From: Limnephilus marmoratus
Lineage: Eukaryota > Arthropoda > Insecta > Trichoptera > Limnephilidae
Length of the DNA stretch: 64,000 nucleotides
Direction of reading: 5' to 3'
Assembly (NCBI GenBank): GCA_917880885.1
Contig: OU862928.1
Span: 42,520,962 to 42,584,961 of the forward strand
The notes under the pieces were generated by a model, which saw nothing but the letters and a program-made list of their open reading frames with translations, was not told the origin of the DNA and ran no database searches. This document shows positions 21,401 through 32,155 of the stretch, piece by piece (position 1 is the stretch's first letter; the number at the start of each line of letters is the position of its first letter). The position numbers and the translations under genes were made by a program.

Positions 21401-22089
21401 CGCTGAAAATATACTGAAAGACGTGTGAACTGCAGAAGAAAATTCACTAGGCGAGCGCGGAAGAAGCAATAATAATAATGACTGCTCTGCGTCACGTCAG
21501 CAGCTAATCTGCATTGGGCGGGTGCCAAACCGAGGCAATTATTTAAGGAATGGAGCCACTCCTCGATGGGTGATGTATTGACGGAGTATGAAGTTAATTG
21601 GTCGATGTATGGATATTAAAGAATTAAACCACGCTGTTGATAATGATGTAAATTCACGAATAATTTGTTTTTTTATTGATGGCAACACGCAGTCGCGGTT
21701 AAGCTTTCCAGAGATATAAAATCATTTAACGGTGTTGACAAATCGCTTTTCGGCTCGCGCGTCCTTTCTACGCTCTGTTTTATTAATCCTGTTTTAACTC
21801 GATCGTTTTGCATTTCATCTTTCAGTCACCAAATCAAATAGTAAATATCTACTGTTGCATCCAAAACTATTCATGAAATACAGCTTCAGATACACTTGTA
21901 ATGGAATGTAAATACTAAAAACGAAACGGGACAACATGGCGTTTGCTGGAATTGAGTGTTAAAGTGTGTAGGAAAAACAAGGTGTGCATGGAAAAAGGCT
22001 GATCAATTACTTTCCACTGTATCTTTGCGAAGGAGTATACAACACAATCACAACATATAGGTATGTAGTGCTAAAGAAGGTTTTTAAAA
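21401..22089. other. Unassigned
   Basis: A CG-richer patch at 21440-21560 has no frame. Nothing recognised. Confidence 0.35.
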
Positions 22090-22520
22090 AAATTTAGAAG
22101 ACTGGGAAATTAATCAATGTAATAGAAACACTATAGAGCTCATTTATAAAACCATAGTTGCTCCACATTTAGATTACTGCTCTACGATGTTATATTTGGC
22201 CAATGAAGGTAATTTGAACAAGCTAGAAGTTATACAGAGCAGAGCTAAGAGATGTATACTGGGAAAAGGCAAATACGCAAGGGTTAATCAATGAGAGAGG
22301 AGCTAAACTGGATACCAATAAAAAAATACTGCTACTTAAATTGTTAATTTTTGTGTATAAAATTATGAAAAATCAAATGCCAAAATACTGGATGAAATTA
22401 TTTTTAATAGAGATATACATGATTACGAAACCAGAAACATAAATAGAGTTAGATTGCTATATATGAACAAAATCAAAATCACAGAACTGCCTAATGTATA
22501 GAGGACTAAAGACGTATGAT
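22090..22520 (+). pseudogene. LINE reverse transcriptase C-terminal fragment
   Basis: Plus reading gives IELIYKTIVAPHLDYCSTML and LEVIQSRAKRCILG. After a frameshift near 22280 it reads REELNWIPIKKYCYLKLLIF and VYKIMKNQMP. This is the thumb/C-terminal region of a Jockey- or CR1-group LINE; the 3' end is not defined. Confidence 0.7.
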
Positions 22521-23204
22521 CAGGGGCGTATATCTGCGCAAAAACTTTGAAACTGGTGACCATAAATAAACTAACCCGACGTAGAAGTGCCATACTCTTA
22601 TAGACAAAGATGAATTGTAGATAGGTCTGTAATTTTAATTGCCATCTCTCGCTTTCTACGTGTAACAGAAAGATATAGTCGTATACCTTCCCCACTAGGT
22701 CCTTGACCAATAGAAACATCGCACACGCACACATACACTATCAATTGCTAAGAGCTTGTTGTCACTTTTCGTTCGCGAGTTTATCCTACATATTTCGATC
22801 GAAAAATCATTGAACATTGAATTCCAGAGGTGAAAACATGAATAAAATTATCAAGAATTCGTCAGGGAATGAGATAATTATATAAAACATCAACATTCAG
22901 CTTAATTCATCCATAAATAAATTTGAGGTTATATTATTATGTTAATTTGAAGATATAAGTAAGAAATTTCAGTCGGTTTTGTGACCCAGTGTTTTATGTG
23001 TTAATATCGATTGTCTTTACTGAAAATAAAAATATTTGATGTACCTTGTCTAATGTGAGCAGAAACACGATTTCTGATTCCAAGCATTTTTGTTTTTAAA
23101 TAATTTATTGGACTAATGGATTGAAAAAGGTCGAATGCAATTATATTGTCTTATTATTGATTAGTATATTTATGCGTATGATGTAATGCCTGAAAGTATG
23201 AAGA
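22521..23204. other. Unassigned
   Basis: AT-rich, no recognised repeat. Confidence 0.4.
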
Positions 23205-23430
23205 ATGAAGGAAGAATGAATATATTTAAAAAGAAATGTTATGCTCAAGCAATAGCAATTTTTTTATACAAATTTCGTAATGCCAGAGCTCACCGGAAGT
23301 TTTATAAAAACCTTGTCCTGACAAGAACGAACGCACAAAAAACAGAATTATCCAATCTGGTGCAGTCGTTCGAAAGTTATGCGCTTAGCAACACATTCAG
23401 CGATTCATTTTTTCTAAATAAGATGAGATT
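23205..23430 (+). repeat. Family E repeat, copy E1
   Basis: TTTTTTATACAAATTTCGTA then ATGCCAGAGCTCACC, and TCGTTCGAAAGTTATG, also occur at 42.1 kb, and the first part at 53.0 kb. The 120-aa plus frame at 23186-23548 runs through it and is not conserved in other copies. Confidence 0.55.
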
Positions 23431-24325
23431 GTGTACACAAAAAACAACAACTTGCTTCCAAGGTAGTTCGAAATCTTTTGTTTCCAAAACAAATGCACTC
23501 GAATTTTCACCATTGTTCTTAATTTCAAATATTTTTAAAGCAAGATGATAAAAGTTTGAGAGGGATAAAAATTTGTCAAATGACATCCCGGTAGGAACCA
23601 AGCATATTCTCATTTCAAAACCAAACAAAATATATTCCGAATTCAAGTTGAGATTCGAAAGATATAAGAGCAGGTAGCTATTTATTTTAACATGGAAGAG
23701 TAGCTACCTAACAACATAAACCTAGGGGCTTGGTTGTAATAAATAAACACTTATCGGGTTTGCACGGAAATTGCAAAACTTTGTTAGAATCCTCAAAACT
23801 GTTGTGGAAATTTGTGAATAAATTTATCCGGGAAAAGTTTGGCACGTGCGTTCTAGTAACGGATAGCGATCTGAGACAGGCTGTATGGCAACACTCACAT
23901 AGAAAATACACGTTTTGTACATATTGCAAGTATTTGCTTATTGTTTCATACTCCATACCCAGATTTTTCGGAAGCATTCTTCTTTGATGTTGTACTGTGG
24001 TTCAACGCTGATAAAATGCCAAAGCAAATTTCAATTTACAAACAAAACTCATTTGAGTGTGAAAAGAAATGATTTATTTTACATCTTTTTGAATTGAAAA
24101 CTTCTTCAGCACCATTGTGATTTCAAAGTCGATGAAAAGAAATACTAAAAAGAGACAAACTTACATCTATAGGATTCAGCCTACGAGAAAATGAAATAGT
24201 ACAATCGATCTCCTCTTTGTGCGATGCTTCATAGCCACTCCCTTATTGTCTACTTTACGTTTATTTCTCTACGTTTTTTTCTTTCTTGTCAAAAATTTAC
24301 TAGCAATCGAAACCTTATATTAGAC
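23431..24325. other. Unassigned
   Basis: Overlapping short frames on both strands between 23.4 and 24.1 kb show no domain. No repeat recognised. Confidence 0.4.
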
Positions 24326-24716
24326 GGCCGGCGTAGTCCAGCGGTAAGGCTCTTGACTCGCATACTCGATCGAATCCCGGCGTGGCAAATAAATTTTATT
24401 TGATTAATTTGTATATTTCACAATTTATTCATTTAAAATAATATAAAGTATATTTGCGGCACGTTCCAGAGTGGAAGATACTCTCAGCATCGCCCTGGTG
24501 TAAGACCACCATTCAGAATTGAAACGCTGCTTGAAATTTAGCCGTGTTTGGTGACCAGATCTGAATAGCCAGGTACTTCCCCACCTTCCTCTTCCCTATC
24601 TCCTATCCCTCTCCACTACCTTCAGCCTCACAACATACCCCAATTGGGGATGCCATAGTCTCACTGGCTTCAGAAGGGCAGTTGACTCTTGTGCGGTATT
24701 CATATGAAAAAAATTC
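24326..24716 (+). mobile_element. SINE B, full-length copy
   Basis: Its tRNA-like head has an A-box-like GTAGTCCAGCGGTAAG and a B-box-like CGATCGAATCCC. Next come a conserved AT-rich linker (AATAAATTTTATTTGATTAA), a body with AAGACCACCATTCAGAATTG and CCAATTGGGGATGCC, and a 3' end CTTGTGCGGTATTC plus A-rich tail. Length is about 390 bp. Pol III transcription is expected for such elements. Other copies: 6.3, 35.9, 48.7-49.8 and 55.9 kb. Confidence 0.8.
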
Positions 24717-24779
24717 TAGACATATAAAATACAATACGAAATCTGCGTTTTTTTATTATTTTTAAGAATCAAACAGGTA

Positions 24780-25100
24780 TTTTATTAACTTATCTGTACC
24801 TGAGAAGCATACGGATACAAGTCCAAAATTTGAAGAAATGAGTATTTTAAATCGTGTTTTGTTTAAATCCCGGAATCGAAATGGAGTTGGCATTATCGTT
24901 ACAAACAAAGAAGCAGGTGCCGTGACGAATATCATTCCACATTCAGACAGGATCATTATGACACAAATTCAAACATCAACAGTAAATACTAATATTATTC
25001 AAGTATATGCACCTACATTTTTGGCTCTCCTGAACAACTACCTTTTTCGACTTGCATCAATATGCTTCCCGGGTACAGATATTTACAGTGTAAAATATAT
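24780..25100 (+). pseudogene. RTE-type LINE endonuclease fragment
   Basis: The frame at 24838-25113 includes NRNGVGIIVTNKEAGAVTNI, HSDRIIMTQIQTS and NIIQVYAPT, matching the middle of the exonuclease-endonuclease-phosphatase domain of RTE LINEs (the GVGI and YAP strands). Similarity stops near 25020. Catalytic Asp/His motifs further on are absent. Confidence 0.75.
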
Positions 25101-25134
25101 GATACACGAATAGTGCCATTAATATATTTTCTTA

Positions 25135-25295
25135 AAGTTTTTTTAAAGGAAGGAAATGAAGTTCTATGAAGGAAAGTGGTATCAGGAGTGGGTAGGAATC
25201 TCGGGGGCAATGTGTTCACGAGTAACGGAAGTATGAATTCATCCCTCCCACTGCGGTGCATGACAATGGGTCGAGAGAGTCCTGCTGCAGAGGTC
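25135..25295 (-). repeat. Family A copy A7, left half
   Basis: It is the inverted middle-to-3' part (CCCACTGCGGTGCATGACAA on plus), cut where a LINE begins. The right half resumes at 25930. Confidence 0.75.
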
Positions 25296-25297
25296 AA

Positions 25298-25925
25298 AAT
25301 CAAATCAAAGTCAAAGTCAAATCCTAGGATTTGTGCTAAGCAACTCCAGACACTTTTGCAGCTCAGCCGCGATTCGTTTGCTATACTATAGCTTAGTACG
25401 TAGCATTTTGGAAAGTGGTTCAGTAATATGGGGACCAGTGGATTTAACATACTCTCAAATGATTGAGAAAGTGCAAAAGAAGTTTCTGAGATATTTGTAT
25501 CTTAGAGACTTCGGATATTATCCCTGGTTATATCCATCAGCCTTTTTGTCCGGCATGCTGGGTATTAATAGCCTCGCCGAAAGAAGGAAAACTGCTTTGC
25601 TGACAACAGCATATAAACTTTTAAACGGTAACATCTGTATTCCCGATATATTACAAATATTGAGTTTTATGTCCCCGACAACTTCACAAGAGCACGCAGA
25701 CACAGAACTTTTGTTGTTCCGAGATGCAGAACTAACTTACCATTAGTAATGCCGCTCGGAAAAATGATTATTTTACTAAATTTCCTGCCCCCTGATATAG
25801 ATATTTTTAAACTAAATACTGATCAATTCAAAAACGCTATTATTACTTAATAAAATAAAATGTATGTTTATTATTGGTTATGTAACTGTAAATGTGCATT
25901 TAAAATAAAATAAATAAATAAAATA
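25298..25925 (+). pseudogene. Jockey-like LINE 3' end inserted in family A
   Basis: Reading from about 25310: NSRHFCSSAAIRLLYYSLVR, then LESGSVIWGPVDLTYSQMIE, then ERRKTALLTTAYKLLNG. A frameshift near 25665 moves it to a frame reading VPRCRTNLPLVMPLGKM and a stop near 25848. It ends in an (AAAT)-rich tail to 25925. It is the cleanest of the Jockey-like tails here. Confidence 0.8.
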
Positions 25926-25929
25926 AAAA

Positions 25930-26135
25930 GTCCCTCAACCAGACTTTCCCGTTCTGGCCCACTACGCAATGGGTGTGCAAAAGCATCCGAAGCTAGAAAT
26001 TAAACAAACCTCATTCCATGACCCCTGTTAAGACACCAAGCGTAGCAAACCACTTGGGGTGACCTATGACAGAGGTATCGGTTATCCAATAAATGGTTCT
26101 TGGGGCGGTGGTACCCATACCTGCTTCCCAAATAA
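25930..26135 (-). repeat. Family A copy A7, right half
   Basis: It runs from the GTCCCTCAACC joint to GGGGCGGTGGTACCCATACC, the inverted 5' start of family A. Confidence 0.75.
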
Positions 26136-26157
26136 AATTATATTAAATAAAATTAAA

Positions 26158-26319
26158 ACAATATTAGCGACTCTCAAACGGAAATTTCACACATCTAAGA
26201 ATTGAATCCAGGATTTATCTGCTCTAACGAACCGAATCCTTTTCAGATTTTCCTAGATGCGACCGAATTTTTTTGGATTTTTCTGTTTCATATTTTGGTT
26301 TGAGAGTCGCTAATATTGT
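26158..26319. mobile_element. 162-bp MITE with perfect 22-bp inverted repeats
   Basis: Arms 26158-26179 and 26298-26319 are perfect reverse complements (core TTAGCGACTCTCAAAC). The interior is AT-rich with no frame. No clear TSD; the ends may be a few bases inside the arms. Confidence 0.75.
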
Positions 26320-26329
26320 CTTCAATGAT

Positions 26330-26465
26330 TAAATATTATAATTAAAAAAAAGCCCAAAAACAATATTTAATCATCCCTGACGAAGAAACGTTTGTTCCGA
26401 AACCGGTCGGATTTGCGCATCATATAAGTGGTTTATACAAAGTTTAATTATTTCATTTTTCTAAT
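26330..26465 (+). mobile_element. PLE family K tail with hammerhead-like motif
   Basis: The motif at 26373-26412 reads ATCC, CTGACGA, imperfect stem II (GAAAC against GTTCC), GAA, palindromic ACCGGT, C, GGAT; GGAT pairs with ATCC. The tail CATATAAGTGGTTTATACAA through TTTCATTTTTC matches other K ends. No endonuclease frame remains. Confidence 0.65.
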
Positions 26466-26934
26466 ATTTAATCTTTTGATTCATCCCCAACATTAATTTC
26501 TTCCTTATGTTAAGGGTGGAATCTGGTTCACCCGATCCAAAAAGTCGATTTTTTGTTGCCTGAACTTCCTGTTCATGTGGAGAATACATTCCAAAAGTTG
26601 TAGCATCAAATTCGAACTATAAAATTTAGTTAAGAGCAGTGCGCGCCAAGCAGGTATACCAGAGCGGCATGGTTAATGACGAAAACTTAAACGCGTTTTT
26701 CTCAAAACCACGTTTTTCAAGTTGGCTGGAATCGTAGCTCATTGAATTTTCATCCGATTCACTTCGTTAAAGAAAATTATATTAAAAATTAGATCATATA
26801 CTTCGAGGGGAGAAGTATTACTTGCTTCATTTAATATTGCTGTTCCCATTTAACATACCGCTCACCGAACCTTAGCGAATCAGATACGTCCGAGCTCTTC
26901 AAACATTTAAGCGACACTATCGATGACCTCATGC
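26466..26934. other. Unassigned
   Basis: No recognised element. Confidence 0.4.
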
Positions 26935-27095
26935 CCCGCTACCCTACGGCAGACAAATGCCTTGGCTGCGAAATATACGAGAGTGGACCGGCATTAGAAG
27001 TGTGGAGGAGCTATTCCGGGCAGCGCAAGACAGACAGACATTTTCGAGAGTGATCACCAACGTCGGGGAACCTGATACGGCACACAAAGAAGAAA
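26935..27095 (+). pseudogene. LINE C-terminal scrap (RTE-like)
   Basis: The plus frame reads RQMPWLRNIREWTGIRSVEE then LFRAAQDRQTFSRVITNVGE, the very C-terminus common in RTE-like RT proteins, followed by an A-rich run. Upstream domains absent. Confidence 0.7.
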
Positions 27096-27689
27096 GAAAA
27101 TTAAATTTATATGCGGATGAACCATGACCTATTATTACAGGACAAAATTATTGCAAAACTAAGGCCGATTTTTTTCGTCAATTTTCATTTCATGCCCGCC
27201 ATTTTCGCAGTCAACAAATTTCTTTTTTTTTGCAAACTTTGGTTCATGCGCATTCAACATTCAGACCATAACGATTTTTTTTTTTAATTTCATGTTTTAA
27301 ATGATTTCTAAAGACTCCAGGATTCCAGCCGATTTGGCCCCCATTTGCGGCCGCTGTATCTATATAAAAAGACATTAAAATCAAACTTTCCACAGTGTTT
27401 TTTCTTGTTCAAATATACCTTTACACGTAACAAAAGTTTCGTGAAGAAAAATAAATTTTATCTATGAATAAAACGCATTGAATATAAACTCGACTAGAAC
27501 AGTCTCAGAGATAGAAAATTTAATGATAACCCCGAATCATTCGACAGACACCATTCAGGGACATTACAATAAAAAAATACAATAATAATCATAAGTAGTA
27601 CTAAGGGAATGGAACCACGCTAAGAGCATTCCCGTAATATTCCTGTAGATATTTAATGTTCATGCCTCACGTAGGTACTGGGAAGTGAG
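27096..27689. other. Unassigned
   Basis: T-rich runs near 27218-27290; nothing recognised. Confidence 0.4.
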
Positions 27690-28360
27690 CAGTGAGCAGG
27701 TACGGGTACAGCCGGGACAGTGGGGCACATATCATTACGGGCTGGCTATAACCGTTTATTCCGTCCGCCCTGGGACAAGGGATGCCTGCACACTCACAGC
27801 CTGCCGTGACTCGGTGGTACAAATAGTGATGGTAGATATTATTTCGATTGTTGGTGATGTTCCATTATAAGTGATTCGTTATTCGAATAATTGTGGAACT
27901 TGGTCACTGAACTTGCGAGCAGATATGGGTTTATCCTATGTCACGTAGCGAAACGGTTTTGAACCACTCGAATACAGAGTTATAGACAATAAACATATTA
28001 TTAATGAATCTTTAATAATTTACCATTAATATTTAACAAATTGCCATACGAATTTAAAGAAAATTGCTCTATAACAAAATTTTCACTGATGTCAAAATCA
28101 TGGCTCTTAGGGAGTAACCTAATGTATTAAACATTATATTTTACTCTTTCTTACAATGCATTAAATTGCAATGATTGAGATTAACAGATACAGATACAAC
28201 ACAGTCACAGACTGGCTATACATGTTAACTCCACCCACACTGGGTCAAGGAATGCTTGCACAATCACAGGATGTCGTGACTCAGTGGTAAAGTGGTACTA
28301 CAGTGACAAAGTGATGGTAGCTCCATTATTTATAGTGTTGTAATTGGTGATGTTCGAGTT
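27690..28360 (+). repeat. Pair of diverged direct repeats
   Basis: 27690-27885 and 28185-28360 share CTGGCTATA, then GGGA/TCAAGG, GCCTGCACA/GCTTGCACA, CGTGACTC, AGTGATGGTAG and TTGGTGATGTTC in the same order. The intervening 300 bp are AT-rich and unrelated. No frame is shared. It may be an old segmental duplication or element copies. Confidence 0.6.
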
Positions 28361-28369
28361 TGAACAAAT

Positions 28370-29090
28370 TATATTCTAACAATTATTAGCCTGAAACACT
28401 CATCTACATAGAAAAAAATCTCCCGAGAAAAGATACATGCCGCCGACGGGACTCGAACCCGCGTCCTTCTGATTTCCTCTTAACTGCTCTTATCTAGTGA
28501 GTTTTTTTTTTTTTTTTTTATTAGTAATAGAAGGGACATAAATTACAAATAATTTTTATACAGTAATTAATTACATAGTAGAATATTTGATGTACCCCCA
28601 TAATTAAGCAAGGCTTGTGTGTATGGGGGGGTGTTATTGTATTGCTTTTTTTTTATATCATTCAGTTTAAGTTTTCAGTATAATTTTTGAGGTGAGTTTT
28701 AAAAAATTTTATATTGGTATTCATGTTTCTAATTTTTTCTGGTAATGAATTAAAAAATTTTGCTCCGAGATATTTATGACTCAATTGTCCAATTTTTTTT
28801 TTACATTTTGGAGTGGGAAGTATTGATGTTTGTCTAAGACTTCTGTTATTTTTAAAGGGTGCAACTTGATTTTTAATATTATCTTTATAAATTTGTAATG
28901 TTGCATGATAAAAGTATAATGCACTTAATTTTCTGACCTTAAATTGTTTGAATAAAAGTTCTGACGAATATGACGTTAATATGAATAATAATATGAATAA
29001 TAGTTACGTCGGCTTATCTCCTGCCCGCCAAATAATTCAATATATACTAGTGTTTCATTCAACAATTATTGCTTATTACATTTTTCCACC
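28370..29090 (-). mobile_element. SINE F, interrupted by a LINE
   Basis: The SINE F body (28370-28503) has GGGACTCGAACCCGCGTCC on plus, the inverted B-box. The upstream part resumes at 29004-29090 (ACGTCGGCTTATCTCC). The LINE sits exactly where the A-box should be. The part at 29004-29090 is repeated in opposite orientation at 30243-30320. Confidence 0.7.
28504..29003 (-). pseudogene. Jockey-like LINE 3' end inserted in SINE F
   Basis: A T run at 28504-28522 marks the poly-A tail. Minus-strand reading gives FKQFKVRKLSALYFYHATLQ, NRSLRQTSILPTPKCK and LSHKYLGAKFFNSLPEKIRN before the stop, the normal C-terminus of Jockey-group proteins. 5'-truncated at 29003; no clear TSD. Confidence 0.75.
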
Positions 29091-29218
29091 TGAAAACAAC
29101 CAACTTTATTCTACAGGGTTTTCCAATAAGAGGTGTTATTTTGATATTCAAAGAAAAATGCCAATTTTTAATTTAAATGATCGGATGTTTATTTCATTAT
29201 AAAGAGGAAGGTATGCCG

Positions 29219-29865
29219 TTAATAATGAAAAATAACATCAGGCAAATGACCACCACGACCACGCTTACAGGACCATATCCTTTCCATGAAATTTTCCATA
29301 ACCAAATCGCAAAGTGGCTGCCCTATGTCCTCGATAGCCTCACGAATTCCATCTTTGAGGTCTTGAATAGACGCTGGGCTGTTGGCGTAGACCTTCTCTT
29401 TCACTTGGCCGCAAAGGAAGAAGTTGCAAGGTGTTAAATCACAAGATCTCGGTGGCCAATTGTGATCACCTCTTCGAGAGATAACACGGTCCGGTTTCGT
29501 TGCTTGTGTGGCACGTAGCGCCGTCTTGTTGAAAGTAAACGTTGTCCAGATCAATACTGTTTTTCTGTGACTCTGTGTTTATTAAATAATAGAAGTCCAG
29601 ATTAATAAGATAATGCTTTATTCTTGATATGGAGATACACTGTTCACATTTGACATGTTGAGTTGCCGGCTGTCGGTAAGAGAGGGTTCTTCCGACCGGA
29701 ATCTTATAATAGACAATGTAACAAATACCATCCAATTCCGGCCATAAAAAAATCATTAATCATCTCTCGATAGCGCAATCCATTCACCGTAACTGTTGCT
29801 CCAGCCTCATTTTCATAGTGAATTTTAATAATTTCAATGCGTTGTTGAAGCATGTATCGTTCCAT
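29219..29865 (-). pseudogene. mariner transposase remnant
   Basis: Met at 29865 begins MERYMLQQRIEIIKIHY, then jumps to ENEAGATVTVNGLRYREM, so most of the DNA-binding domain and the first catalytic Asp are deleted. FQQDGATCHTSNET (second Asp) lies after the nested LTR. A frameshift follows, then DRVISRRGDHNWPPRSCDLT with the third Asp and a stop at 29219. The protein cannot be active. Confidence 0.85.
29558..29723 (-). mobile_element. Solo LTR, 166 bp, nested in the mariner
   Basis: It starts TG and ends CA and is flanked by the 5-bp TSD AATAC (29553-29557, 29724-29728). On the minus strand an AATAAA lies about two-thirds along. Removing it restores the mariner frame (WPELDG-IDLD). The short length suits a Copia- or BEL-type LTR, but no internal region is present to tell. 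Confidence 0.85.
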
Positions 29866-30164
29866 TTTTATTAATGGCGTAGTTTCTACTTGTCAAATGT
29901 TAAAAAATGACAGCTTTAAAAGTGACATCTACCGAAATAGCGGGCTATTCAAAATAACATCTCTTATTGGAAAACCCTATATATGGGAAAGGCATTGTAA
30001 GAGCTAAATCTCCCACTAGGTGGCGTCGTGAGAAATTATATCTACATTTTTGGTGAAATACTTTAACTCGTCAACACATAATTAATATTTTTTTAATTGA
30101 TAAACTAATGTATTGAGACATGTTTAATGTTTTATGCATAGCACAAAGGGTAACAACTATTATA

Positions 30165-30244
30165 AGCAATAATTATTAGCTTGAAATACTCGTCTACATT
30201 GAAAAAATCTCCCGAGAAAAGATACATGCCACCGACGGGACTCG
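30165..30244 (-). repeat. SINE F fragment
   Basis: It matches 28375-28455 (AATCTCCCGAGAAAAGATAC, GACGGGACTCG) and stops at the B-box, where the oppositely oriented SINE F copy begins. Confidence 0.65.
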
Positions 30245-30395
30245 TAATAAGTAGTAATTGTTGAATGAAACACTAGTATATATTGAATTATTTGGCGGGC
30301 AGGAGATAAGCCGACGTAGCTCAGTGGATAAGAGCAGTTGACCGGAAATCAGAAGGATGCGGGTCCGTGTCCCGTCGGCGGCATGTATCTTTTCT
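30244..30395 (+). mobile_element. SINE F, plus-strand copy
   Basis: It has an upstream segment with AATTATTTGGCGGGCAGGAG, then the tRNA-like head and GGCATGTATCTTTTCT. It is truncated by or joined to family A at 30395. Confidence 0.7.
30310..30382 (+). tRNA. tRNA-like head of SINE F (pseudo-tRNA)
   Basis: The 73 nt fold as a cloverleaf. Acceptor GCCGACG pairs with CGGCGGC at 6 of 7, D-arm GCTC/GAGC, and anticodon arm GTTGA-CCGGAAA-TCAGA pairs at 4 of 5. T-arm is GCGGG-TCCGTGT-CCCGT. The A-box TAGCTCAGTGG is perfect; the B-box GGTCCGTGTCC is damaged. Position 33 is C, not T, so it is a SINE promoter or pseudogene, not a working tRNA. Confidence 0.5.
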
Positions 30396-30620
30396 GTTGC
30401 GGTGCAAAGTGATGTTTCGAGAGAGTCCTGCTGGAGAAATCAAAAGGTCTCCCTCAATCAGTTTCTCCCGATCTGGCTTGCCACGCAGCAAGACCCTGAC
30501 CCACCTCACCCCCATGAACCCGAGCACCCTTCCTAAGTCACCAAATTTAGCGAACGACTTGGGGTAACTTACGACAGAGATGTTGGTTACATAATAAACG
30601 CCTCCAAAATTGGATATCTA
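30395..30620 (-). repeat. Family A copy A8
   Basis: It runs from TTGCGGTGCAAAGTGATG to AATAAACGCCTCC on plus, the inverted middle and 5' parts. Confidence 0.75.
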
Positions 30621-30890
30621 GACAATAGAAAATTTTAATTTCGCGCTGCGCAAATTAATTTAAATTTTATTCTATAACTGCGGTAGGTACAAAGAACCCA
30701 AAGAATAAAAAACTTATTTGATGTGTTTGTTAAATATAAAAGGGGAAAATAACACTTTTTCTTGATAAAATTGGTATTCTAGTAGACTTGTATTCATAAA
30801 CATGATTCTTTTTTAAATTTTTGTCAGCTATGCACAGTTTTTAAATGGTTTTTAATAACAAACAAAGGTTAAAAGTTTTTTTTACATTAA

Positions 30891-31571
30891 AATCGTTTAT
30901 TCAGCCAGCGGCCGAAAATCCACATTTCATCGAAAGTTGTTCTTATGATCATGCAGGGCAGTTACAATGAGAAAGATTAATTATTCTCCGTACCAGCTTT
31001 TAAAAATAATATCGATTTTATTTCATTCCAAATTTGCTTTAATTTATACTTACATCCAAAAAGGTTGAAAGGCGTGATGATAAAACTATTAAAATAATGT
31101 ACTTTTTATAATAATTTTTTGATTATAAGTATTTATCATTTTTCAATAATGTCTAATTTAAATAAGAATGTTAAAAAAATATGAAATGTATTAGTTTGTA
31201 AGTGCGCAAATAAATACACAAACAGACCAATTTTCGTCAAGAAACACATGTATTTAAACTAAAATTAAAATTCTAAAACATGCGATACCCAGATAATGTA
31301 TTGATTTATTTATTTGCATGATTATATGTTTTGCAATGGTTGTGCTATAATACAAAATCTTTTTTGAAAATTTAACAAATCTGCCAACGACCTATGGTGT
31401 AACCTTATTATACTAAAAATAGACATTTTTTCTTAAAATTTAAAACATGCGACTGTTAGATAAAAGAACAATCTTTCGAAATCTCTTTATATTTTTTTGT
31501 GGAAAAGAGTCAATACGTCTAAAATCTGATTTAAATATGACGTATTTCTGGTTTTCTCTGGTAATACCCTC
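30891..31571. mobile_element. Family G element, copy G1, TTAA-flanked
   Basis: TTAA lies at 30887-30890 and 31572-31575. The 681 bp match copy G2 (62299-63013) along their length, e.g. ATGAGAAAGATTAATTATTC and ATGATAAAACTATTAAAATA. End motifs are loosely inverted (CGTTTATTCAGCC against GGGTATTACCAG). There is no coding frame. TTAA flanks are typical of piggyBac-type transposition. Confidence 0.65.
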
Positions 31572-31575
31572 TTAA

Positions 31576-32039
31576 AAACATTAATTACCATAATTTAAAA
31601 AATCATGTTTTAGGTTTTTTCTGATTTTCAATGCATTTTAGTGAGCTAAAAATCATTTGGAAAAAGATAAATTCAGTTCTCATTTTCTTTATAAGCCGCA
31701 ACTTTTGAAATATCAGGAGTTTCTGAATTCAAACGTTGAAATAATTGACACACCCTACTTGTACAATTTTACATCACTACTGTACTCGACACCGGTGTTC
31801 TACATTCCTGCAGATTGTTGGGGTCTACGATGCCGCATGTCTACGTTTTCACTGCTCTAGGAAGCCTCGCTACGGCGAGAAGGGTGGTAGCGTATGGAAG
31901 TAGGGTGGCAGGTACCGTCTTGCCGGATAATTGAGCTTTTAATTGCAGATCTCGTGTAAGGTATGTAATGGTACCACTATCAGGTAGCCGGATCGTAAAT
32001 GATCCTACCTGTATATTTTAGCAGTATTGATCTTCTTTA
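31576..32039. other. Unassigned, with small hairpin
   Basis: CAGGTAG and CTACCTG with an inner GATC pair form a stem at 31981-32011. Otherwise no recognised element. Confidence 0.35.
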
Positions 32040-32155
32040 TTTACATTAGCTCCACACTGGAGGCCCTGAGGAAAATAATTTCCCTCAGGGCTTCTGCATA
32101 CAACGCTAAGATCCGGACAAACCACACCCATAAACCTTGGCGTAGTACCCACTCA
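32040..32155 (-). repeat. Family A 3' tail, copy A9
   Basis: ATTAGCTCCACAC, then the hairpin GGCCCTGAGG/CCTCAGGGC at about 32063-32093, then a rearranged remainder. Confidence 0.65.

Larger units (their letters stand above)
29114..29979 (-). mobile_element. mariner element, internally deleted, 866 bp
   Basis: Terminal inverted repeats of about 30 bp start CAGGGTTTTCC (left) and TAGGGTTTTCC (right, reversed) and continue AATAAGAG(G/A)TGTTATTTTGA. TA dinucleotides at 29112-29113 and 29980-29981 are the TSD. Subtracting the nested LTR and its TSD leaves about 695 bp against roughly 1.3 kb for a full mariner. Confidence 0.9.

Noticed and set aside
23186..23548. 120-aa plus-strand frame as a gene
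   Set aside because: It spans a family E repeat and unrelated flank; the frame is not kept in E2 or E3.
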